64,000 nt of DNA, from contig NC_060909.1 of NCBI RefSeq assembly GCF_014805685.1, positions 7,893,792-7,957,791 of the forward strand, given 5' to 3'. Below, in pieces: positions 13,901-47,078 of this stretch. Each line of letters opens with the position of its first letter. The first letter of the stretch is position 1. The translations under genes and the position numbers were made by a program. This stretch comes from Silurus meridionalis (lineage: Eukaryota > Chordata > Actinopteri > Siluriformes > Siluridae). The notes under the pieces are model-generated. The model searched no databases. It was not told the origin of the DNA and saw only the letters and a list, made by a program, of their open reading frames with translations.

Positions 13901-16093
13901 AAATAACTGTCTGGTGCTTTATAATGGGATTGTGGTGTTTGTGTGCTTTTTCATCCTGGTAATGGAGCAGGGTGAAATAAATGGAACTGATGTGCCACAT
14001 TAGTTTCATTCCCCAGACCTGAGCTAAAAGGTGAGGGTGTGTTTAGAGCTAGCGCACACTGTGGAACAAACTGCTCTTTGCTTGGGTCTCAGCTGTTTGA
14101 GAACCAGAAATCACAGTTGGGGGGGGGAAACAACTGAATTCATCTTTGACACCTGGCTGATCTGAAATGAAACACCGCCCACTCACCCTCCAAGTGTGTG
14201 CTTTTTAGCTCACACTTTGTGTGTTTTGTATGTCTTTGGGAAGAATGTTTTCTTTCTCTCCATACTTGGTATGCGTGTTTAGTTGGAAGTGGAACTTGTT
14301 TTAGTGTTGGTGTGCATGTGTTCCTAGATGTAGTTGTCTTGCTCTGCTTCTGTGGCGAAGTTTTGACTAGAGATGAGCTCATGTTTAAGGGTTTATTTCA
14401 GGAAGTGTGACTTTATTAATTAATTTATTTTTCCAAGCATATTTGCAAAGTGGGAACTCATTAATAAACAGTTTAAAACAACCTTATATTTTAGCATAAA
14501 AATTGAACAAGTGAATTATTAAAAGAAAAAAAAACTTTCTTAGAGAAAATCAATCTTGAACAAAAGGTGTGACCCGGGATTAAGATGCAAAAGCATTTTT
14601 ACAGAAACAGGAGAAATGCAGGTAGTCGTAATGAGCATCTTTGACAAAAACAAAAAAAAGATATAATGGCCACCGTTGACTGTGGATAATTTCGCTTTGC
14701 ACCAAATTCATCTATATAAACAATCATAAACAGTCTCTTGGGTTTTCTTCTTCCTATTCAAATGAATTGGCTTTTCCCAGGCAAATTATATGTGCACAGG
14801 GTCTGAGACATAGGAGTAGTATAAATGCTGCATTTACTATTTGTGTGGGGAGAATGTCTGTCTGTCTCTCTTCTTTTTTTGTTTGTGAACAGAATTGTGA
14901 AAAAATAATTAAATTAACAAATATTGTAGGTGGATTCAACCAGAGAACTGCAGGAGTGGGCAGATGCAGGACTAACAATACTGAACAATTGTATTAACAG
15001 ATTGGGCATGATTTCAGTGGTGTGTGTGTGTGTATGTGATAAAAGCTGTGCCACTGACTATGGGCTGTTGTGCTGTAGTATGCTCCTGAGGATTACAGCA
15101 GTATGGTGGGAATGAGCGATCAGGCCCGTGCTCTGGTCCAGCCCAAAGAGTGGCTCTGCCTGTAGGGGGCACTCCTCCAGGTAAGGCCTCCCACTGCTCC
15201 AGATGTGCATGGACTAAACCAGGGCTTCTTAACTTGAGTCATCAGAACCTGTTGCTTTGCACAGTTTGGGATTTTCCTGATCTAAACACTTTTCAACTTA
15301 CTTATTGTCCATATCTAAATACTCATTAAAGACTTTTCTGGTCATTTGCATGGTGTATGAACAGAGAAAGCCTCACACTGTGCAGTGCAGCCAGTGATGA
15401 CTGGAGGTCAGAATCCCTGGGTGTAATCAATGTTTGTTTCTGTCTTATTTCATCTTTAATCCTGATTTTACAGGTTTTCCATCAGTCTAAAATCTCCATA
15501 ATTTTCCTTTCTTTTTTCTTGTGATTGAGATGCCTAATGCCATAGAAGACTAACTCCTCTGTGCACGCCGATGTTTTATTGACAGCTCTGCTCTCGGGTT
15601 TGGATGCTTCTTTAGGCAGTGACATTAGCCTTCTTTTGTCATTGCAAGTTTCTTTCCTTTTCTGGGATTTGTCAACATCTTTGCGGTCCTCACTAACCTG
15701 AACTGTTTTTCTTCTCCGTAGGATAGATCAATAATCGCACAGCTTTGAGAATGTGCCAACAGCAAAAATCAAACTCTCTTGTGGATCTTTCTATTCCCTT
15801 TTTTTCCCTTCTGTCTTTGAGCAGGATTGCACCCCGCGAACAGAAGTCAAGCTTTTCTGGTTTATATCTTAATTCTACGCAGTACAGTATGAGCTTGACT
15901 TGACCTGTTTGTGCATTTAATTGTTTCTCAGCTCCAGGCGGACTCTGTGCTCGTCTTGTATAACCTGAGCGGCCAGCGTAGTGGGGAGGCACTCGTCACC
16001 TTTCCCACTGAGGAGGCAGCAAGGCGTGCCGTGGCCGAGCGCGCCAACCTTCCCCTCTCTGGCCACCCTGTCCGCCTGATGTGCTGTGAATGA
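4029..16093 (+). CDS. esrp2: Epithelial splicing regulatory protein 2, 5'-truncated by window edge (14 coding exons)
   Basis: Nuclear RNA-binding protein that drives epithelial alternative splicing (for example FGFR2 IIIb) by binding UGG/GU-rich RNA. The joined exons give 613 residues with the short end or 638 with the long end; human ESRP2 is a little over 700, so roughly 100 N-terminal residues lie left of the window. Visible in order: part of the N-terminal domain ([20 protein letters not shown]), qRRM1 ([28 protein letters not shown]), qRRM2 ([20 protein letters not shown]), qRRM3 ([25 protein letters not shown]), a Pro-rich linker, and a fourth RRM-like segment ([16 protein letters not shown]). 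Words such as [10 protein letters not shown] and SPPVSPST match ESRP2 better than ESRP1, and the convergent nfatc3 neighbour agrees. All intron phases are consistent. Confidence 0.96.
4566..4680 (+). CDS. esrp2: esrp2 exon, N-terminal domain part 2
   Basis: 115 nt after TTTTTCTGTCAG, ending at GTATCC in phase 1. It reads [20 protein letters not shown] and continues to LTLPSMLE, matching NLVLPDMFFSFYDLRREFH of human ESRP2. This belongs to the family's N-terminal RNase H/DnaQ-like fold; no catalytic role is claimed. Confidence 0.94.
4807..4884 (+). CDS. esrp2: esrp2 exon, N-terminal domain part 3
   Basis: 78 nt, phase 1 in and phase 1 out, acceptor TCCCACCAG and donor GTCAGT. It encodes [26 protein letters not shown], the counterpart of the human VWEVKTMVAVILHLLKEP helix. 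The intron before it is only 126 nt. Confidence 0.92.
5646..5700 (+). CDS. esrp2: esrp2 exon before RRM1
   Basis: 55 nt between a T-rich TTTTTTCCAG acceptor and a strong GTAAGT donor. It encodes [18 protein letters not shown] plus two bases of a Cys codon, the counterpart of the short linker ending YETGPC/YKLETGTC in ESRPs. Confidence 0.93.
5914..6024 (+). CDS. esrp2: esrp2 exon, first half of qRRM1
   Basis: 111 nt encoding [20 protein letters not shown] and on to FFKGLNIAK. This holds beta1, with the quasi-RRM RGLPW signature, and helix 1. The acceptor is a CAGCAG tandem; the first AG is used here because it keeps the conserved CSK, and use of the second would drop one Ser. Donor is GTAAGA. 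Confidence 0.96.
6149..6281 (+). CDS. esrp2: esrp2 exon, second half of qRRM1
   Basis: 133 nt encoding [20 protein letters not shown] then [19 protein letters not shown] and SRYIE. This is the RNP1-like strand and second helix of qRRM1, nearly identical to human ESRP2. The acceptor TGTGTCAG abuts a long TG repeat in place of a pyrimidine tract. The preceding intron is 124 nt. Donor is GTGAGC. Confidence 0.96.
7177..7219 (+). CDS. esrp2: esrp2 exon, end of qRRM1
   Basis: 43 nt encoding [14 protein letters not shown] plus one base of the next Gly, after CTTCTGTTTCAG and before GTGAGT. The peptide is almost invariant among ESRPs. Confidence 0.96.
7220..8069 (+). other. esrp2 intron between qRRM1 and qRRM2, with a candidate exon
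   Basis: This 850-nt intron holds an unusually GC-rich open stretch at 7425-7544 (see findings), a (TG)n run at 7576-7600, a (TA)n run at about 7904-7949 and a C-rich tract before the next acceptor. Confidence 0.75.
8070..8371 (+). CDS. esrp2: esrp2 exon encoding all of qRRM2
   Basis: 302 nt, phase 1 in and phase 0 out. It starts [20 protein letters not shown], contains [18 protein letters not shown], the RNP1-like [11 protein letters not shown] and [15 protein letters not shown], and ends TAAEVQQ at donor GTCAGC. ESRP2-like words are VLGFLGP and TEGLLFV. Confidence 0.97.
8459..8689 (+). CDS. esrp2: esrp2 exon, linker and first half of qRRM3
   Basis: 231 nt, exactly 77 codons. It starts [19 protein letters not shown] (Pro-rich linker), then [19 protein letters not shown] and [10 protein letters not shown]. 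Only 87 bases of intron separate it from the qRRM2 exon. Donor is GTGAGG. Confidence 0.97.
8744..9190 (+). mobile_element. pogo-like DNA transposon fragment
   Basis: The left edge begins TACCGTATTTTTCGGACTAT and continues AAGCCGCTAC, the typical terminal sequence of a widespread fish pogo-type repeat. No matching right terminus is visible before the next exon, so the right boundary is approximate and the element is probably truncated. It sits in the qRRM3 intron. Confidence 0.65.
9640..9838 (+). CDS. esrp2: esrp2 exon, second half of qRRM3
   Basis: 199 nt after TATTTTGAAG. It encodes [56 protein letters not shown] and PCKLP. The donor CCCT|GTATGT leaves phase 1. Mammalian ESRP1 varies its splicing around the CKLP tetrapeptide; I see no GT that would allow the same choice here. 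Confidence 0.96.
9839..11262 (+). other. esrp2 intron with (GT)n microsatellite
   Basis: AT-rich intron with a (GT)n array at 10937-10975. I see no gene or recognisable transposon. Confidence 0.75.
11263..11467 (+). CDS. esrp2: esrp2 exon, proline-rich linker
   Basis: 205 nt after CACCTCCAG. It encodes [16 protein letters not shown], then a Pro/Ala/Thr-rich stretch and [13 protein letters not shown], ending in phase 2 at GTATCA. This matches LSPPTYTTFQATPTLIPTE and LNYTAYYPSPP of human ESRP2. Confidence 0.95.
11713..11881 (+). CDS. esrp2: esrp2 exon, linker plus start of fourth RRM-like unit
   Basis: 169 nt encoding [38 protein letters not shown] and [12 protein letters not shown]. The last part has beta1 and helix 1 of a fourth quasi-RRM, interrupted in phase 0 by a GTAAGA donor. 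What follows depends on which downstream exon is joined. Confidence 0.95.
11882..15078 (+). other. esrp2 intron before the alternative C-terminal exons
   Basis: 3.2-kb intron containing a mariner remnant at 12526-13149. Further along there is a G run near 14119 and a GT-rich stretch at 15019-15035, just upstream of the alternative exon. No other feature is supported. Confidence 0.75.
12526..13149 (-). mobile_element. mariner-like element, internally deleted, with both terminal repeats
   Basis: The ends are inverted repeats: CGAGGTGGTATCACTAAGTT at the left and the complement of TGAGGTGGTATCAAAAAGTT at the right, each next to a TA dinucleotide (12524-12525 and 13150-13151), the mariner target duplication. 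Inside, the minus strand retains a short stretch resembling the mariner transposase C-terminus (a proline-rich PE...[13 protein letters not shown] run near 12740-12800). It is far shorter than a full mariner and cannot encode a working enzyme. Confidence 0.8.
15079..15180 (+). CDS. esrp2: esrp2 alternative exon with stop (short C-terminus)
   Basis: Acceptor TGTGCTGTAG, then [20 protein letters not shown] and QPKEWLCL, with TAG at 15163-15165. The tail matches the human ESRP2 ending ...LQAPKEWVCL, so inclusion gives the familiar form. The exon is 102 nt, a multiple of three, and a good donor (CCAG|GTAAGG) lies 15 nt past the stop, so it can be spliced onward; a stop this close to the junction should escape nonsense-mediated decay. 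It carries TGGTGGG at 15104-15110. Confidence 0.9.
15932..16093 (+). CDS. esrp2: esrp2 last coding exon (long C-terminus, completes a fourth RRM)
   Basis: Acceptor TTGTTTCTCAG. In phase 0 it reads [40 protein letters not shown] and [13 protein letters not shown], then TGA at 16091-16093. It supplies beta2, an RNP1-like strand ([10 protein letters not shown]), helix 2 and beta4, exactly what the upstream [11 protein letters not shown] half lacks. Codons are G/C-ending and clearly coding-like. It is translated only when the 15079-15180 exon is skipped; otherwise it is 3'UTR. Confidence 0.87.
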   Translation, partial: LQADSVLVLYNLSGQRSGEALVTFPTEEAARRAVAERANLPLSGHPVRLMCCE

Positions 16094-17085
16094 GCCAAAC
16101 ACTCACCACTTGAAGCCGACTCCACGAAAGAGAGAGGTCTGCACTTCACCCCTGATAACCTCCCTCTCCTCCCAATACTGATCTTATCCAGATACACAGG
16201 GAGACTTTCCTCCGTTTCTAACATGCTACTGCTGGAGGTGACTAGCATGGTGGAAAACACGAACTCTTTGTATATATGTGAACACATGAAATTCACCTTT
16301 TCGTTAAAATACCTTGTGTATAAATCGGTGTGGATTTGTAGAATTTGACTATGTATATTCTTAGATGTGTTCTTTATGCAGATTAGCCAAAATCCCATTA
16401 GCTCTTCCTGTGGGAGAAATTCCACAACGAGGATTCACTGTGTTTTTACTCAAAGGAAGTGCAATATTCATAGGCTAAGCCATACAGCCTGCATGCGTGA
16501 TGGAAGAAAGGAATGAAAACTACTACTGAGGCCTGTTTAATGCCACTACTGAATGTACAGCGAGTTTCTAAAATGCCACTATATGCCTCAATCTAGTGAC
16601 GGTAGAGAAAATGCTGCATGAAAGATTTTTGTTTTGGTCACTGTAGATCATATGAATTATTGTGTAATGAACGATAAGCCTTTATCTGCTCAAACTTATT
16701 CTTAGTTTAATCGAATCCAGAACCCGAGCTGTTTTATTTAACGTGAGAAACAAGCCGATGTGCTTTTGTCTGTTCTGCATGCTTTCTTTTGCACCCTTTA
16801 TTATCGATTGACAAATTTCTGTCCTGATCCAAAAAAAAACATGACTGGAGAGGCCTTCGGCCGTCATAGTGCCTTACTCTTCTACTTTTTGTGCCATTAC
16901 TACACGTGCCAGAGTTTAGTAGCAGCTATAAAAAAGTACGGCAAGCTTCTCTGGCCCCGAGTGGGCATTTAGGATTTTTTTTTTTTTTAAGTCAAATTTG
17001 ACACTTGTATGAAACTTAAAAGAACATTTATGTAATAGTATAAACATTATATGTAAACAATAAAACCTTATATTCTGAAATATTG
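16094..17085 (+). other. esrp2: esrp2 3' untranslated region
   Basis: About 1 kb of unique, AT-rich sequence without coding features follows the TGA and runs to a canonical poly(A) signal at 17059-17064. The exact cleavage site is inferred. Confidence 0.75.
17059..17064 (+). promoter_or_regulatory. AATAAA poly(A) signal of esrp2
   Basis: This is the first canonical AATAAA after the esrp2 stop in a sensible 3'UTR context. A T-rich stretch follows about 90 nt downstream. Confidence 0.7.
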
Positions 17086-17378
17086 CAGGCCTGTTTACTT
17101 TTACATGAAGCTCCATAATTATTGGCAACATTGGGAAAGTTGTATGTGCATTGTTTTTTATTATTTTTTTATTTTTTTATTTTAAAGACTCTTGGTAAAA
17201 TCTTTTAAATTCTTGAAATTGGCTGTGGTGACCACGGTAGAACAGTGCTTTTGTATTAATTTTGATTGCAGCTCAGGCAAAATCGGTTAGAGCAGAGATG
17301 TTCTGGTGACCTGCAACCGCCGCTGATTCAACATGCAGGATTGTCGAGAAACAGCTGACTGACGCTCAGACTCCCCTG

Positions 17379-18180
17379 ATCTGATCTTAAGATTTATTAG
17401 ATTTTTCAGCATCCCGTTACACATTTAGTCCACATTTGCTGTTATAATATAAAAAAAATAAATTCAATATCACTATTATATATCATTTAATTACAAACTA
17501 GCTGATATATACATGCAACTAATAGTAACATCTGTTACAATTAAATAAACATTCATTTGCTAAACATTTATTATTAATTAACATTAATTATGCATTTTTC
17601 AAAATACTAAATTTAATTTTTTAGACATCAGGTTTTTTTTTTCCTCTCTTTTTCTCTTTAAGGAATTTGTAAATGCAGCAATACTGTTGTCATATCATCC
17701 AGTCCAAGTTATTATTACTGTTACTGGAATATACAACTCAAAATATTTTTTACACAAAACAGACACAGGTGCTCATCTTCAGGCATCAGAATCTGACTTG
17801 CCCTGCACTTTATCTGGATTTAAACAGGACTCATTTATTTGACTGGGATCAGTCTGATTTGGGAAGACGTGCTAATTACTACTGTTGATTGTTTAGTCTG
17901 AAGAGATTTGAATGGGAGTGTGCTGTAGTAATAATATGGGTAGCAATTTTTATTGTTATTTTTAAACTGATGCCCTAAGCGGTCACAGTTTTTCAAAACT
18001 GACTTCATAGAAGGGTCACCTGGAGAGTTTCCCAGAATTTAAACCAGTAAAAATATGACTCAAGAGGGTTCAGGTTTTTATAACAAATCTATCTGCAGTA
18101 GTGTAAACCCACTGTTTTGCCTCCTACTGATTACTGAGCTGTCTCTCCTGCTCCTTACTCATTAACCAGTGCACTCTAAT
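17379..18180 (+). repeat. 802-bp duplicated segment, copy 1
   Basis: Begins ATCTGATCTTAAGATTTA and ends GTGCACTCTAAT. Nearly the same sequence recurs in the same orientation at 60541-61299; the block from CAGACACAGGTGCTCATCTT to TAATAATATGGGTAGCAATT matches almost base for base. Flanks differ at both ends, so the unit is defined. It starts about 300 bp after the esrp2 poly(A) signal. No protein or terminal repeat is recognised. Confidence 0.85.
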
Positions 18181-18236
18181 GAAAGAGCTGCAGGTTATAG
18201 TCTGATCAATCATATTTTCTTTAAAATCATTAAAAA

Positions 18237-18432
18237 GGTCGGGTTCATGCGCGTTACTTGGAGAAGAGATGGCACCAGGATGCACCGTAAGAAAAGGGGC
18301 TGCTGGTGGAGGCAGTGGGATGCTCTCTGTAATGTTCTGCTTTGTGTCCTGTCATTCATGAAGATGTTACTGTTGCCATCTTCCTAAAGACTGCTGAAGA
18401 CTTGGATGCACTCCTCCATAATAACAGCTAGG
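18237..18432 (+). mobile_element. Tc1-like transposase fragment
   Basis: The plus strand keeps a broken piece of a Tc1-like transposase: VTWRRDGTRMHRKKRGCWW and, frame-shifted, a GGGSVMLW-like stretch. No termini are visible, so it is a decayed internal fragment. It begins about 60 bases after the 802-bp duplicated segment. Confidence 0.65.
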
Positions 18433-19117
18433 ACTTCTTTCAGGAGCAAAATGAAAGGAGGATTTCCCTACTGCGAAAAGAAATACTACAGAGCTCTTCT
18501 GCCATCTTGTGGCCAACTGCTTCATTACAACACGGTTAAACAAACGTTTGGAAAAAATTGCATGTCTATGAGGATCTACTTCAATTTCTTATAATAAAGT
18601 TTAATATATTTATAGAGCCTTTAGTGAAACTGTATACATTGTGTATGAGCAGGCTTCAATTTTAAAGAAAAACTGAGCAACTAAGAAGTCAGTAATAAGA
18701 TGTGGAAAGACAAAGTGTAAAAACAACGAAGCTGCATGATTTTCATTTAATCATAACTTTATCCTAATAACAGGAAATTACGATGTAATCTCACTGTTGT
18801 TTTGTGATTCACGCCCAGAAAATATGTGAATTATAATAAAATGCACATTGAAAACATTAAGGTAAAAAAAAAAAAAAATCTGATTTTTGTGGTGTCATTT
18901 TTCTTGCCAAATATGAATCATATTTTGTTATTGGATTTATATTTAAACTCTGTAATATACACGTATTCATCATTATCTTTAATAATAAATACTACCATGC
19001 AGCATGTAATTCCTGTAGAATTATTAATAAAAGGTACAGAATGTATCATTGTTGCAGAACACAGAGATTTGATTCTATTATTATAAAGTAAGGATGGTCT
19101 GTTTCTGTTTCCATGTT

Positions 19118-19328
19118 TTTATTGATACACTACATCAGAAGAGCCTACAATGCAAGTTTATTCCCTTTGGATAATTTCAAAAAAAAAAAAAAAAAAAAAA
19201 GCACTGCAGTCTTAAAAATTACAAAAAAGTTTAAAATACAAAATGTACAAGAAATGACAATACAAGGCTCTGTAAACAGCAGCAAAACCTGTATTTCCCT
19301 TTTATTTTACAAAAATGTTAGTAGAATA

Positions 19329-19393
<65 letters not shown>

Positions 19394-19742
19394 TCTCCAT
19401 CTTTCGGAATGACATCCATCTTCTTCAAAGTATCAAAAATAGAGTTTTAGAGTCTGTTTGTCATCTGTCTGTAAAACAGGAACACATTGTTCGGTCTTTG
19501 GTTTGAAGAACGGGACAAAAAGTAGACGGTAGCCAGGAGCTCGGTTTCTGTCCCAGAATTCCCGTTTGTCGTTCCGCCCTCCTTCTACAGATGAGTTTTA
19601 AAAGCTAATTCCTAAATCAAACCCACATCAGTCAAACATCTGTGCATCAAATACAAGTTTAAGGCTTTCCTACTGTAGATCTGATGGTTTGAATTAAATA
19701 GTCAAAAGTGGCATTGATGTCACTTGTCACTACAGGTAAACT

Positions 19743-19786
<44 letters not shown>

Positions 19787-19916
19787 ACATTTATATATAG
19801 GAGCTGGCTAACAAAAGTATTTGCTGTTTTCCTTTGATGCCAAATATTGCGCTGATGTCCTGCTGTCTGTCTTTGCATAGCCTAAAACAACATATTTTAG
19901 TTCTCTACAAGGCAGA

Positions 19917-19982
<66 letters not shown>

Positions 19983-22547
19983 TCTAAAATGGAGAATAAG
20001 ATATCTGGCATGTGCTGTTCTACATGTAAGCTGCTTCATACCACTCTATGTCTAGAGGCATCAAGGTTTTATTTTTTATTTTTTTATAATTTATTTTGTC
20101 AAAAGGCAATAGGCAGGTTTTAGTGCATAGCAAAAATGTTTTTTCCAAAATGTTTTTTTTTTCTTTCTTTTTTTCAATTTAGAACAAGAAGTCATTAATA
20201 CCTCTAAGTCTCAATGACCCAAACATGAAAAACTGAGTACTGGTTTACCTAAAATAGAAAAATATTCACACAAGACTTATTACTGTTCATTTTTTAAGGC
20301 AGGGGTCCAAAACATACTCTTCACAGATTTGATTTCTATCAAAGCCTCAGCTATGCAGCTACACTGGAAATACAGTTCTTACAGAAAGACAGCACCCAGT
20401 GTTCGCTATGAATCAATTCCTCGAGAAGAATTCATCCAAAGAAAACGTGTAAGTTCTTTCCCTTTAACGTTCCACTTCCTTCACACATTCTTGTTATGTG
20501 TATATACGTAACCCCAAACACTGATTTCTTTTAAATCCCAAGAGGGAAAAAAGTACCATCATCTTTATCTACAATGCTTTTGTTCAGGATCTATCACTGA
20601 TTCGGGGAACCGATCTGTAAATTCAAAATAAAAAATATAAGTAATTTTAAAGGTACAACTTTTTACAACTTCGTATTCTGCAGCATTGAGCTGCTGATTG
20701 TTGAAATGCAATTCGGCTGCTTTCACGCTTAGTTTTTCTCAATTCACATTTTTAGTTCTATGGCCACATGGTGGAGGAAATGTGCTTAACAATAAAATAA
20801 AATACAATTTGTGTGAAACATCTTAATGGAGTGCTGGTAGAAAAAAAACAATGAAATGTAAGATGATATTTCAACACAGCACACAACGAGAAATTCAACC
20901 AACCTCTGATGGTAACAATACCAGAACCAAAACCGGCAACCTTTTTTTTTTTTTTTGCACTAGCATGTGACAAACTGCTCGTGTTGCTTCTCGAACATGT
21001 CATTTACATGCTCTTTGTATAAGTTGACATCCACTGAAGAATCTGTACCACCTATGTTTTCGCAAACTAACTAGTTCCACAAAGATGCTTGAATCAGTGT
21101 AAAAAGCAATGCAGGCAAAACCAGCAAAAATGGCTATATTCTTCATAACACTGCATAACAGAGTTTGGAAAACAGGAACAAAGTTTTGCACTTGAAACTG
21201 TGCATGGGAATAAACAGCAGGGAGGAACTCAAGCTGTGAGAAGGGAAGTAAAGGATATGGGACATCGAGATGTAATTTGAGTTAGTCATTTGGATTTGAT
21301 TCTTTTCCACATTATACCTAATTTGCATAGAATTAAAAAAGGTTATAAAACTGTATCTCCATGTGGTAGATAGGTAACTAGTTGCCTGTTGCTTGTTAGC
21401 ATAAACACAGGGTTGTGGTTACAGTTTTGCTTTTACCTCACAGCATAAAAGAAATAAACTTCTGTAGAAAAACCCGGTACAATCTGAAAGCAGCATTTCC
21501 AACCACAACATTATGGCCACCATATTGAACATATCTGGAACCTACTTTTCTTAGCATGATTGTCACTTGAAAGGCACACAGGAGTATCAGCGAACACACT
21601 GACAATACGACAGCTTCTCTCATTGTCTCAAACACTTTAACCTGAATTCCACGTTCTACAGTGGTATAGATTTCCCTCAAATGAGTTTGAGTGCGTTGTG
21701 TTTTTGAAAATGTTACACGCTTTGCTGCACACTAAAAGTTGAAATGCAAAACACGCAAACTTGAACTGTGTCGTGGGACAGAGTTCAGCTTTATGAAGAA
21801 GAAAACCTAGAAAGAAAAAAAAAAACGAATATAACATAAGTTTACTGAAAGCTTTTTTTTTCAGTCAATCCCATCTGCTAGGTGTGTAAGGCATTTGTTC
21901 AACCTGAAGAGGAGAAAGGGTGATCGTTTATGAAAAAACAAACAGACAAACAAACAAAAAAAAAACACTAGAAAAGTGTGGAATGTTGCATATCATTATC
22001 AGCAGCTTGTCCTCCAGAGGGCGCTGCTGAGACCAGGCTTAATTTAACTCATCAAAATAACTCCCGAATTCCCCAAATCCAGAGCAAAGCATCTACATAC
22101 TTTATGCTACATTTGGTCTGTGATTTTCTTTTTGTATTGCATATGGGCTGCATAGATTGCTCTTTTTTTTTAGATGGCTGATCCAAAAAAAAAAAAAAAC
22201 AATAACAAAGAAAGCACCTGAGAACTACTGCAAGAGAGAAGAAGCTGAGACAGATAAAGACAAACGGTTCAGAATAGGTGCTGTGATTATTATTGTAGAC
22301 ACATTTATCCAGCGTGTTTTTGTTTGATCGCTTATTTTCTCCCCCAAAGTTCTTCTTTCTCGCTGGAGTGATGCTTGGTTTGTTAAATGAATCAGTCAGA
22401 ATCAGTAGATCTTCTCTGGCTGGGTTGATTCTCGTCTAAAAAGATGAGTGTGGATGGAAGAGCTGTGTCTGTCTGCATCTCTTGAATCCGGAGCTCGCAG
22501 AGGCTCGCAGACACGCTGCCGTGTGGACGAGAGCAGTGGACACCGGG
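19118..22547 (-). other. nfatc3: Probable nfatc3 3' untranslated region
   Basis: The minus strand after the nfatc3 stop has no coding potential. A canonical AATAAA (minus strand) at 19118-19123 is a plausible end; other AATAAA-like motifs occur near 20066-20095 and elsewhere, so a shorter UTR is possible. Inside are a (TA)n run at 19332-19388, (CA)n at 19744-19784, (TC)n(CA)n at 19917-19980 and an A-run at 19179-19200. Confidence 0.45.

Positions 22548-47078
<24,531 letters not shown>

Larger units (their letters stand above)
17086..19117. other. Intergenic space between convergent gene ends
   Basis: Between the esrp2 cleavage region and the proposed nfatc3 poly(A) signal. It contains the duplicated segment and the Tc1 fragment listed separately; the rest is AT-rich with no gene seen. 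Confidence 0.6.
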
